Position numbers and translations under genes: made by a program
Source: a virus
Reading direction: 5' to 3' (one strand)
Length of the DNA: 31,356 nt
IMG/VR virus record: IMGVR_UViG_3300042319_000304
Span: 1 to 31,356 of that record
The notes under the pieces: model-generated
What the model was told of the DNA's origin: nothing
Database searches by the model: none
The model's input: only the letters and a program-made list of their open reading frames with translations
Part shown: one piece after another, positions 6,240 through 11,926 of the stretch
Layout: every line of letters starts with the position of its first letter
Numbering within the stretch: position 1 is the first letter of the stretch

Positions 6240-6496
6240 TCTTTCAATACTTTTCGTTGGCGATTTTGCCGTAAATCATACAACGCACCACGAAGAGTTG
6301 GATTGTCACGTTGTAGCTTTTGCCGACATCTGCGGATGGTTTCGGGCGATGTGAGTTTACCTGATTCCAACCGTGCGAAGAAGTTGAATAGGTTTGATTC
6401 TTGTCTCCAAATTAATGAGCAAAGGAGATTGTCATTGTCTCTTGTCGCTGGATGTTTTTCCAACAATCCGTGGACGATTTCTTTTGTTCGGTTCAT
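6221..6496 (-). CDS. Conserved hypothetical 91-aa phage protein
   Basis: The ATG at 6496 overlaps the previous stop as ATGA, and I prefer it to an open extension up to 6571. It encodes MNRTKEIVHGLLEKHPATRD, then a helical body containing LESGKLTSPETIRRCRQKLQ and a Tyr/Arg-rich C-terminus. The pattern KHPxTRDxDNLL ... GKLTSPExIRRxRQK recurs in hypothetical proteins of unrelated phages, near early genes. No function is known to me. The helical basic core might bind DNA. Confidence 0.75.
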   Translation of the reverse strand: MNRTKEIVHGLLEKHPATRDNDNLLCSLIWRQESNLFNFFARLESGKLTSPETIRRCRQKLQRDNPTLRGALYDLRQNRQRKVLKDLGYNV

Positions 6497-6636
6497 AGTG
6501 GTTTGATTAGCTTGTATAGGTAACGTGCTTTGCATTGGCTGAATCCCATTCGTTGTTCTATCTCTCTCCAAGTTTGTTTGAAGTCCTCACGAAGGATGGC
6601 AACTGCCCAGGCTTGTGCTTGTCTATCCTTTTTCAT
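6493..6636 (-). CDS. Small HTH-like protein (47 aa)
   Basis: The ATG at 6636 gives 47 residues beginning MKKDRQAQAWAVAILRE. The C-terminal part, TWREIEQRMGFSQCKARYLY, looks like a helix-turn-helix with a recognition helix, as in short phage DNA-binding proteins. The frame is open upstream to 6699, but that would overlap most of the preceding 56-aa gene, so the shorter start is preferred. It ends in an ATGA overlap with the next gene. Confidence 0.6.
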   Translation of the reverse strand: MKKDRQAQAWAVAILREDFKQTWREIEQRMGFSQCKARYLYKLIKPL

Positions 6637-6793
6637 TGTAGATTTTTTTGGCGTTTGCAAACCCGGCATTGTATGCCAGTTGTTGTTCCATTTTTTCAAG
6701 TTGTTTGAAGTTGAAAATCAAGTGCGGAGAGATATCCAAATCGGGATACTCGCTGCGGATGTGTTCAACTAAGCGGTCAATTGGTGTCTTCAT
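6623..6793 (-). CDS. Small hypothetical protein (56 aa)
   Basis: A 56-codon frame starts at the ATG at 6793, which overlaps the upstream stop as ATGA, and ends in TAG at 6625-6623, overlapping the next gene by 14 bases. It opens MKTPIDRLVEHIRSEYPDLD, followed by a helical segment (FKQLEKMEQQLAYNAGFANA) and a basic end. The composition and the coupled overlaps support a real gene. Short proteins like this, with an N-terminal TPIxxLxxxI helix, are frequent in phage early operons. Function unknown. Confidence 0.65.
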   Translation of the reverse strand: MKTPIDRLVEHIRSEYPDLDISPHLIFNFKQLEKMEQQLAYNAGFANAKKIYNEKG

Positions 6794-6927
6794 TGCTCGT
6801 TTATAAACTTTGCGTAATCGTGTGCATCTTGTTCACTCTCAAAGGTGGCGAGTAGTTCTCCAGCGAAGTATACCCGCCACTTGCAAATAGAGTTAATTGT
6901 TGCCTTTACTACCCTTGCCTGTAACAT
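6790..6927 (-). CDS. Small hypothetical protein (45 aa)
   Basis: The 45-codon frame from the ATG at 6927 overlaps the end of the coiled-coil gene by 35 bases and ends in an ATGA overlap with the next start. The body WRVYFAGELLATFESEQDAH, then DYAKFINEQ, has the look of a compact beta-hairpin plus helix seen in tiny phage proteins. The exact start is uncertain because the first 15 codons overlap another gene. Function unknown. Confidence 0.55.
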   Translation of the reverse strand: MLQARVVKATINSICKWRVYFAGELLATFESEQDAHDYAKFINEQ

Positions 6928-7195
6928 TTTTTAACTCTGTAAATTGGTTTTTCCAAGTTTGAATTTTGTCCTCCAACTCAGCGATTCTTTTTTCGCTTGT
7001 CATCTTCGCTTGGTTCAAATCGTCTTTCCCTTGCTGGATGGTTGATCTAATTGTCAAGAGTTCGGTCTCCAAATCCCAAATGGTGCGATTCCGTTTGTTG
7101 ATTTCTTGTTGTAGCTCTTCAGCGTTTTTCTCAAGCCTACGCAACTGGTAAGCGAGAAGGACAGTCACACCGCCCAAGATTATGTAGGTTATCAT
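6893..7195 (-). CDS. Membrane-anchored coiled-coil protein (100 aa)
   Basis: Residues 2-16 (ITYIILGGVTVLLAY) form one membrane segment. They are followed by a long coiled coil (about 20-90) rich in E, K, Q and L. The start overlaps the previous stop by four bases. This topology resembles inner-membrane spanin subunits, but the gene lies in the early region, far from the lysis genes, so a membrane-tethering role in replication or exclusion is equally possible. No enzymatic motif is visible. Confidence 0.7.
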   Translation of the reverse strand: MITYIILGGVTVLLAYQLRRLEKNAEELQQEINKRNRTIWDLETELLTIRSTIQQGKDDLNQAKMTSEKRIAELEDKIQTWKNQFTELKNVTGKGSKGNN

Positions 7196-7536
7196 AAAAA
7201 CCGAAATTTAACGATGTTTTGATTCTTGTTGTTAGTTTTTACAACCTCAATGCGATTGAGTTCAACATACTTGCGGATGAGATTTGATACATCCAATTTG
7301 CGATGCTTGTGGCAAATGTCAAGAAATACCTCATCTTGTCTGTACACCCATTCATATCCGTAAACGGACTTGATTTCATCCAGGCACAATTGAGTAGTTC
7401 TGTGAACCACTCTGTTTGGTCTCTTGCTCTTTGGCTTTGTGTTGATGTCAAAGTAACGGTTCAAAATTGTCATTGCCTTTTTTAGGATTTCCAAATCACT
7501 CTCAGGCAGTTGGTCAAATAATTGTATTTGTTTCAT
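7192..7536 (-). CDS. Hypothetical 114-aa protein
   Basis: The ATG at 7536, four bases after the TAA of the upstream gene, begins MKQIQLFDQLPESDLEILKK. I prefer it to a longer open frame from 7626 that would overlap the upstream gene heavily. The protein is mixed helical and basic; its C-terminal half (VSNLIRKYVELNRIEVVKT) could form a small winged helix. I do not recognise the family. The sequence AAATAAAACTATG at the start is shared with the major capsid gene. Confidence 0.65.
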   Translation of the reverse strand: MKQIQLFDQLPESDLEILKKAMTILNRYFDINTKPKSKRPNRVVHRTTQLCLDEIKSVYGYEWVYRQDEVFLDICHKHRKLDVSNLIRKYVELNRIEVVKTNNKNQNIVKFRFL

Positions 7537-7540
7537 AGTT

Positions 7541-7747
7541 TTATTTTGCTTTTCCTTTATAGAATTTGTGGTTGTAAATCGCCTGACTGAATTGGTCAAA
7601 GTCAGGATTGTACTCGTCCCTTTCAAACTCGTATGGTTTGGCTTCGGGAATTTCTTGCTTCATTGACTTGCGGAATGCGTGGATTCCGTATCCCACCGCA
7701 AATGCGATGGGAGTCAAGATAATTGGATAGATGATGTCAAGTGCCAT
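7541..7747 (-). CDS. Small membrane-anchored protein (68 aa)
   Basis: Residues 4-22 (DIIYPIILTPIAFAVGYGI) are a single membrane segment. The remainder is charged and soluble, ending in a Lys-rich tail. It follows the stem-loop at 7762-7779 and precedes the 114-aa gene by four bases. Function unknown. The placement of two membrane proteins within 900 bases of the early operon is notable. Confidence 0.65.
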   Translation of the reverse strand: MALDIIYPIILTPIAFAVGYGIHAFRKSMKQEIPEAKPYEFERDEYNPDFDQFSQAIYNHKFYKGKAK

Positions 7748-7761
7748 AATTGTATAATTAA

Positions 7762-7779
7762 GGGGGCAATTACGCCCCC
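7762..7779. terminator. GC-rich stem-loop, weak terminator
   Basis: GGGGGC at 7762-7767 pairs with GCCCCC at 7774-7779 around a six-base loop. On the minus strand it is followed by TTAATTATAC, a poor U tract, so termination would be partial. It lies in the 53-base gap between the 108-aa gene and the small membrane protein gene, and may act as an mRNA stabiliser or processing end. Confidence 0.5.
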
Positions 7780-7800
7780 GTGTTGGTGTATTTATTCAAA

Positions 7801-8127
7801 TTAAATTGCCCAAATCCCGCCACAACCGCAATCTTTTTCGTTTGTATTTTTGCGATTGCCACAATCGCAATACAATAAATTCTCAATCCTCATCTCTGCC
7901 TCAAAAAGCTGACCTTCAATTGCAGCACCTCTTTGAGAATAGCCATCCCAATTTCGCAAAGAATTAGACAATTTAGAAATTGATTTTTGAGCTTGTTGCA
8001 TTGCGTCAAGTTGTATTGGCATTTTAAACCAAGATTGATTTGGCAGCCAAGTTTGATACCAAATAGGGGTAGACAAAAATTGTTGTCCTTTAAATTTACC
8101 GAAGTTCAATGTGAAGTCGTTTTTCAT
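7801..8127 (-). CDS. DUF3820-like protein with Cys cluster (108 aa)
   Basis: The N-terminal LNFGKFKGQQFLSTPIWYQT, followed by WL, resembles the short GKYKGxxxxDIPxxYLxWL module (DUF3820) found at the end of exonuclease-X-like proteins and in stand-alone phage proteins. The C-terminus has a cysteine cluster (CDCGNRKNTNEKDCGCGG) that may bind zinc. It sits just downstream of the ERF/exonuclease pair, which suggests a role in DNA processing; that is inference. A promoter-like element lies in the gap before it. Confidence 0.65.
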   Translation of the reverse strand: MKNDFTLNFGKFKGQQFLSTPIWYQTWLPNQSWFKMPIQLDAMQQAQKSISKLSNSLRNWDGYSQRGAAIEGQLFEAEMRIENLLYCDCGNRKNTNEKDCGCGGIWAI

Positions 8128-8174
8128 AGTTTGTTTCTTAGTCCTTCAAACTAACAACCTTTTTTTCACTTATG

Positions 8175-8182
8175 CAAATTTA
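8175..8182 (-). promoter_or_regulatory. Promoter -7-like element
   Basis: The minus strand reads TAAATTTG followed by CATAAG, matching TAnnTTTG. No TTG lies at 19-21 bases upstream, so only half of the consensus is present. It stands in the 84-base gap between the exonuclease gene and the 108-aa gene and would give a leader of about 40 bases. The gap also holds an A7 tract on the coding strand and no hairpin I could find. Confidence 0.4.
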
Positions 8183-8211
8183 TTTTCTTATTGGCTTTGT
8201 GAATGGACGTT

Positions 8212-8859
8212 TTATTTTGTGATTGACAAAAATAGTTCTCCAGCGTAGTTCAACTTCTCGTCAATCATTTCTTGGATGTCCTCTTCCAAAGTGATGAGAG
8301 TGGTTGTGAGCTTCTTGCCGATGGGCATTCGGGGATCATAACTGACAAACAAACCTTCTTCCAATCCGGTTGCAATCATTCCCATTTGCATCTGCCAAAA
8401 ATACTCCGTGCGTTTTGATTTCAACTGCTCGTTGTTTTTGATGAAGAAGTTTTGAAGGTGGTTGCCTGAATTGAACGGACATTTGATTTCTACCAACTGG
8501 TGACCAAGTGCATCAGGTGAATACCCACCCCACTCACCATAAGTGATGAAGGTGTATGTCTCTGCACCGTAGTAAGTAAAGAAATCATCGGTCTGCTGGG
8601 AGAAATAGTGGAAGGCTTCCTTCTCGTGTTCCTTCCCCCAATCCAAAGCACGACCATAGATCTCCGATTTCGCACCGGTTAAGTATTCCGCTGCCTTCTC
8701 AAAGACAAATGATTTTGCAGTTTCCGACAAGAACTCCGATTTGTTTTTCGGAGTTCCCATCAGTTTGTGAATTTCGGAAGCGGTGAAGCGTGAACGCCTT
8801 AGATCTTGCCAATCGTCCTCGTTCAAATTAGTGTGAATTGTTGGAAGTTGAAGTTTCAT
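8212..8859 (-). CDS. YqaJ-type viral recombinase / lambda-exonuclease-like nuclease
   Basis: The 215-residue protein has the PD-(D/E)XK layout of lambda Exo. RFTASEIHKLMG lies near residue 24 and WGKEHEKEA near 73. The catalytic GYSPDALG ... LVEIKCP follows near 112-127 with the D and E-x-K residues present, and then FWQMQMGM near 155. It degrades one strand of linear duplex DNA so that the annealing protein can load. Its start overlaps the stop of the ERF gene by ATGA, the usual pairing of exonuclease and annealing protein, which makes a complete Red-like recombination system. Confidence 0.9.
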   Translation of the reverse strand: MKLQLPTIHTNLNEDDWQDLRRSRFTASEIHKLMGTPKNKSEFLSETAKSFVFEKAAEYLTGAKSEIYGRALDWGKEHEKEAFHYFSQQTDDFFTYYGAETYTFITYGEWGGYSPDALGHQLVEIKCPFNSGNHLQNFFIKNNEQLKSKRTEYFWQMQMGMIATGLEEGLFVSYDPRMPIGKKLTTTLITLEEDIQEMIDEKLNYAGELFLSITK

Positions 8860-9392
8860 TTCTCACCGATTAAAAGTTTCATATTGACCGGAGATACCTC
8901 AAACTTGCTTGTGATGTCTGTCATCAATCCGCCTGTCTTGAGATGCTCAACTGCTTTCGCCCAGGATGGATGCTTTGGTGTGAGTTCATCTTTCTTTGGA
9001 ATCTGCCTTCCCATTGCTTTCTCTCCGTCATCGTCATCGTCAATGTTCAAGTTTAGGATAGAACCGATGGATTGCCTTCTCGCATAAGTGATGGCAGACC
9101 CCATTGCTTGGGGATCGTTCTGCTTTGCAACCGGCATCACATAGGATGACTCCATCCACTCACCTGAATCAGCGTGAAGGATGATTGTTGTGAGTGCGTT
9201 CCCATCAGGGAATTGACTGATTGCCAAACCACATTCACTCAATGGCTTTTGGATGGTGTCCAGTATGTTCGCTAAACTTGCATACTTGGATTTGAAGAAA
9301 GGATTGTTGGCTTCCTTTGCTACCTTGCTCACCGATGCTTGGAATTTTACCAACGCACCAGCAATGTTCTTGATTGATTCGCTTTTATTCAT
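8856..9392 (-). CDS. erf: ERF-family single-strand annealing protein
   Basis: The 178-residue protein matches the ERF superfamily. KEANNPFFKSKYASLANIL lies near residue 26, GLAISQFPDG near 55, and SGEWMESSYVMP plus the signature PQAMGSAITYARRQSI near 92-110, followed by the acidic run NIDDDDDGE. ERF proteins anneal complementary single strands and support recombination-dependent replication and circularisation. It pairs with the exonuclease directly downstream. Confidence 0.93.
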   Translation of the reverse strand: MNKSESIKNIAGALVKFQASVSKVAKEANNPFFKSKYASLANILDTIQKPLSECGLAISQFPDGNALTTIILHADSGEWMESSYVMPVAKQNDPQAMGSAITYARRQSIGSILNLNIDDDDDGEKAMGRQIPKKDELTPKHPSWAKAVEHLKTGGLMTDITSKFEVSPVNMKLLIGEK

Positions 9393-9646
9393 AGGAAATT
9401 TGTTTTGTGTCCGAGCATAAATAACACCGTGAACTTGTCGGGTTCTAAATAGAAAAACCGCTCCGTTTCAATGCCAACCAAATTGGTCTCAACGCATCCA
9501 CCGAAATACACATCACGCTTGATCATATACGGTTCAAGTTCTTCAAAGTGATTGTTCAAAAGATAGTCATCAACTTGCTTGTCAATGTATACATATCTAT
9601 CACCACCGATGGTGAGAATCCATCCGTTGATTGTTGCCTCAATCAT
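9389..9646 (-). CDS. Hypothetical 85-aa early protein
   Basis: The 85-residue acidic protein is rich in aromatic and beta-branched residues (ATINGWILTIGGDRYVYID, later FFYLEPDKFTVLFM). This suggests a small beta-sandwich. Its ATG is preceded by an unusually good Shine-Dalgarno for this genome (GGGAGGTG, 7-14 bases upstream) and lies inside the end of the HTH gene. It overlaps the ERF start by four bases. No family recognised. Confidence 0.7.
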   Translation of the reverse strand: MIEATINGWILTIGGDRYVYIDKQVDDYLLNNHFEELEPYMIKRDVYFGGCVETNLVGIETERFFYLEPDKFTVLFMLGHKTNFL

Positions 9647-9824
9647 TGTTCACCTCCCTCAATGCAATTTCAATGACGGCTTTGGCTTTGGGTGAAACGA
9701 TGTTTCCCTCAACCAAATACTTGCGAACCGTTGGAAGTGATACCCCTGTTTTACGAGCGACTATTTGAAATAGCCCTTGTCTGCGTTTAAGTTTAATTGT
9801 TTCAATTGCTTTGTTGTAATCCAT
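9639..9824 (-). CDS. HTH transcriptional regulator (61 aa)
   Basis: The protein is a single helix-turn-helix domain: IKLKRRQGLFQIVARKTGVS contains the first helices and SLPTVRKYLVEGNIV the recognition helix and wing. The rest is a short helical C-terminus. It is the first gene of the early operon and starts only nine bases downstream of its promoter -7 element, so the transcript is nearly leaderless. Two direct repeats of AAGTTTATTT in that promoter are candidate operators, which suggests autoregulation. It is smaller than Cro/CI but could play a similar early-switch role. Confidence 0.75.
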   Translation of the reverse strand: MDYNKAIETIKLKRRQGLFQIVARKTGVSLPTVRKYLVEGNIVSPKAKAVIEIALREVNND

Positions 9825-9832
9825 AACAAAAG

Positions 9833-9864
9833 CAAAAGTAAAATAAACTTATCAGTAATGCAAA
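9833..9864 (-). promoter_or_regulatory. Early promoter with Bacteroidetes-type elements
   Basis: On the minus strand TTTG (9864-9861) is followed by a 20-base spacer and TACTTTTG (9840-9833), matching TTTG-N20-TAnnTTTG. It stands in the 56-base gap before the HTH gene at 9824 and would drive the recombination and early genes. The start codon begins nine bases past the -7 element, so the mRNA should have a leader of only a few bases. Confidence 0.65.
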
Positions 9865-9871
9865 TAAACTT
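9841..9871. repeat. Direct repeat in early promoter, possible operator
   Basis: AAATAAACTT occurs at 9841-9850 and 9862-9871 on the plus strand, 21 bases apart start to start (two helical turns). The copies flank and overlap the spacer and -33 element of the early promoter. This is the arrangement expected for cooperative binding by a small HTH protein such as the one encoded next to it. Confidence 0.6.
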
Positions 9872-9880
9872 TTCTTTTTG

Positions 9881-10417
9881 TTACAATTTTATGTCCTCGG
9901 AGAATATCAAATCTCCGAAACGAGCATTCAACTCATTAACCAATTCCATCTGTATTGATTCCGTGAACGCATCCTCAAGGAATGGCTTTGGCTTTGTACC
10001 TACTTTGTGAATCTTTTTTGCAATGGCTTTTGCATATGAATCATAGGTAAAATCTTCAGGTGGTTTGACGGCTTTGAATGCCATCCATTCTTGGATTGAC
10101 TGCCATAGATACGGTGTGCCTTCAATGTGACCATTTCTTGTTGGCTTCCTTCCGTATTCCACGAACTCCCAGTAATCTTCAGCGAGAAGGATGGTGTTGA
10201 TGGATGTGGGTGATTTGGTGATCTCTCCTGGGACAAAAGATTGTCGAAGAACTGAAGACGCATTGATGTTTTTGTTGTCAAGATTCGCCCAAATTGGTGG
10301 TATTACCTTCTTGTTCCACCAATCAATGATGATTTGCTGAAGGAGTGAGCCTTCGGAAGCATCCCCTAAGTAAGTATCCAACGCATCGGGTAATTTGTTG
10401 AGGTCTATTGTAGCCAT
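9881..10417 (-). CDS. HK97 gp10-like head-tail / tail completion protein
   Basis: The 178-residue protein contains NTILLAEDYWEFVEYGRKPT in the middle and, near the C-terminus, KPKPFLEDAFTESI. The pattern of a Y/F-x-x-x-V-E-x-G motif followed by a PFL-x-x-A-F motif is characteristic of HK97 gp10-like minor tail/head-closure proteins, which sit at the neck and terminate the tail tube. It is the last gene of the connector cluster (portal, DUF6712-like, completion protein) and ends at the early promoter gap. Confidence 0.8.
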   Translation of the reverse strand: MATIDLNKLPDALDTYLGDASEGSLLQQIIIDWWNKKVIPPIWANLDNKNINASSVLRQSFVPGEITKSPTSINTILLAEDYWEFVEYGRKPTRNGHIEGTPYLWQSIQEWMAFKAVKPPEDFTYDSYAKAIAKKIHKVGTKPKPFLEDAFTESIQMELVNELNARFGDLIFSEDIKL

Positions 10418-10749
10418 CCCACAAGCGTTAAAACAACTAAACCTATACTTATACTCTTAAATAACTTTAAAGTCCTTGAGATGGCTTTATTTTGCTTCAC
10501 AAGTGAATCATTCTCACTATTCAAGTAAGCGATGTTTACCTTTTGTTTGGTGATGACTGAATCTTGTTCGGCAATGATGATGGAATCCGAGTGGACAATC
10601 TTCATCAATTGCCCTACTTTTTGCCGTGCGATTGCTCCCTTGACGAGATAACTATTCGCTGAGCGTAGAGTCGCAGAATCTATGGAGACGGATTGCCCCT
10701 TCAAGTCCTGAAGATGTAGCATCAAAAGTATCAAGAAAAATCGTATCAT
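10405..10749 (-). CDS. Exported coiled-coil protein, spanin-like (114 aa)
   Basis: The N-terminus (MIRFFLILLMLHLQDLKGQS) looks like a signal sequence without a lipobox cysteine. Residues 35-88 are a coiled coil, and residues 95-113 (SISIGLVVLTLVGWLQ) form a C-terminal membrane segment. Two membrane-compatible ends joined by a coiled coil recall unimolecular spanins, although those carry an N-terminal lipoprotein signal. Its first 98 bases overlap the upstream membrane gene in another frame, as Rz1 overlaps Rz. The call is tentative. Confidence 0.5.
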   Translation of the reverse strand: MIRFFLILLMLHLQDLKGQSVSIDSATLRSANSYLVKGAIARQKVGQLMKIVHSDSIIIAEQDSVITKQKVNIAYLNSENDSLVKQNKAISRTLKLFKSISIGLVVLTLVGWLQ

Positions 10750-10942
10750 AGTGGTTCAGCTCTTGGAGTAATGTGATTCGTTTGATCTTCTCTTTTTCAA
10801 TGATTCTCTCGTGTAGTTCCACGTTTAAAGGTTTGACGTATCGGACTGGTTCTTCATAATTGAAAAACGCCCATAGCCAACTAAACAGGAACAACGCAAG
10901 TATTGTGAAGATAAGGAGTGTTGACTTGGAAGTTGATTGCAT
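10652..10942 (-). CDS. Membrane protein, inner-membrane spanin-like (96 aa)
   Basis: From the ATG at 10942 the protein opens MQSTSKSTLLIFTILALFLF, one membrane segment (about 8-27). It continues with a periplasmic-type charged helical part rich in E, K, R and I/L. The frame is open upstream to 11038, but that would lie wholly within the preceding gene. It overlaps the 146-aa gene by 62 bases and the following exported protein by 98. Type II anchoring and overlap with a second exported gene suggest an i-spanin. It sits oddly among connector genes, so this remains inference. Confidence 0.5.
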   Translation of the reverse strand: MQSTSKSTLLIFTILALFLFSWLWAFFNYEEPVRYVKPLNVELHERIIEKEKIKRITLLQELNHYDTIFLDTFDATSSGLEGAIRLHRFCDSTLSE

Positions 10943-11321
10943 ACCCAGCGAGGATGTCGGTTTTTGAATCGTAAAAAGGTGAAGCGTTGCCGTTGATGAC
11001 AATCTCAAAATCTTCATCGTCTTGAGTGTTGTCCTCAATCAATGCGAAGATATCGGTCATTATTTGGGCAGTATCGGAAAGAACTTCGATTGTGTTGCTC
11101 TCGGATTCAAACACACGATCCATCACAAGCAATGCAAAGTTGTATGTCAACAAGTTGTTGTTTGACTGCAAATTAAACCCATCAGGATACAACCAAACCA
11201 AAGGATAATACTCCACATTCTCAACGGTCAAATTTGACTGCTGACCAACACCGAACTTGTGAACCATCTTATGGCTTTCCGCTGCGGTTTGTATCTTTTT
11301 GATTATTTGGTTTAGTGTCAT
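10881..11321 (-). CDS. Head-tail connector / tail completion protein (146 aa)
   Basis: The 146-residue protein starts with a helix (MTLNQIIKKIQTAAESHKMV) followed by beta-rich sequence and an acidic region (DNTQDDEDFEIVINGN). It sits between the DUF6712-like connector and the gp10-like protein. That position, together with a size and helix-then-beta form typical of tail-completion proteins, suggests a neck role. I do not recognise a conserved motif, so the call rests mainly on context. Confidence 0.55.
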   Translation of the reverse strand: MTLNQIIKKIQTAAESHKMVHKFGVGQQSNLTVENVEYYPLVWLYPDGFNLQSNNNLLTYNFALLVMDRVFESESNTIEVLSDTAQIMTDIFALIEDNTQDDEDFEIVINGNASPFYDSKTDILAGYAINFQVNTPYLHNTCVVPV

Positions 11322-11365
11322 TTTTGAGAAATTTGAGAAGTTTGGCTTCGTTGTTCTTTTGCCAT
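11318..11365 (-). CDS. Possible 15-aa minigene
   Basis: An ATG abuts the TAA of the upstream connector gene, and the frame ends 15 codons later in TGA overlapping the next ATG (ATGA). The peptide MAKEQRSQTSQISQK has no recognisable feature. It fills the only gap in this run exactly, which could be chance or could keep ribosomes coupled across the gap. Confidence 0.22.
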   Translation of the reverse strand: MAKEQRSQTSQISQK

Positions 11366-11926
11366 TTATTCGTTCTCGTGGGGGAAGTCATAGTTCCAAA
11401 AACAATCTTGTGATGTGGGAAGATAAATACCACCAACGAACGCTGTGTTCTTTGGACGGATGGTGTCAAAGGTAGAGCCTGGATTCAAGAATAAAGGATA
11501 GTCATTGGTGTATGTCCGCAAATAATCTCTCAATCTGTTGGCATAGTATTCGGCTTTATCACGATAACGACCTTCAATCATTGTCATTTCCTCCACGGAT
11601 ACCGCCCTTGCATTGTCACTCTCACGAGATGCAACTGATTTGTTCATCAATTTAAAGGTCATTGGAAGCATTGCTTCGGTCAATGTGTAATACTTCAAAC
11701 AAGGTGCGATGTATGAATCCAAAAGGGTAGTATTCAACTGCGTTAATGTTCCAGCAAATGCCTGTACTTGCAACTCATTATAAATGCCTGAACCAATCAC
11801 ATCACGGATATAAATCTCTTGAGCTTCTTTGATTGCTGACTTCAACAATTTATCGTCAACATTCTCATTCAAAGGTGTGTTGTCCTTGAGATAAGTGGTT
11901 GAAATGAAATATACAAAATTGGTCAT
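11366..11926 (-). CDS. DUF6712-like head-tail connector
   Basis: The protein is 186 aa from the ATG at 11926. This start overlaps the portal stop as ATGA and has a Shine-Dalgarno (AAGGAG) 11 bases upstream. The helical protein opens MTNFVYFISTTYLKDNTPLN, with VEEMTMIEGRYRDKAEYYAN in the second half. The layout resembles the connector adaptor family (DUF6712) found directly after portal genes in Bacteroidetes phages, functionally like HK97 gp6. It would form the ring below the portal. Confidence 0.7.
   Translation of the reverse strand: MTNFVYFISTTYLKDNTPLNENVDDKLLKSAIKEAQEIYIRDVIGSGIYNELQVQAFAGTLTQLNTTLLDSYIAPCLKYYTLTEAMLPMTFKLMNKSVASRESDNARAVSVEEMTMIEGRYRDKAEYYANRLRDYLRTYTNDYPLFLNPGSTFDTIRPKNTAFVGGIYLPTSQDCFWNYDFPHENE

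Noticed and set aside
11269-11469. 66-codon open frame between the connector genes
   Set aside because: It runs across the end of one supported gene and the start of another, has no family-like sequence and no coupled start.
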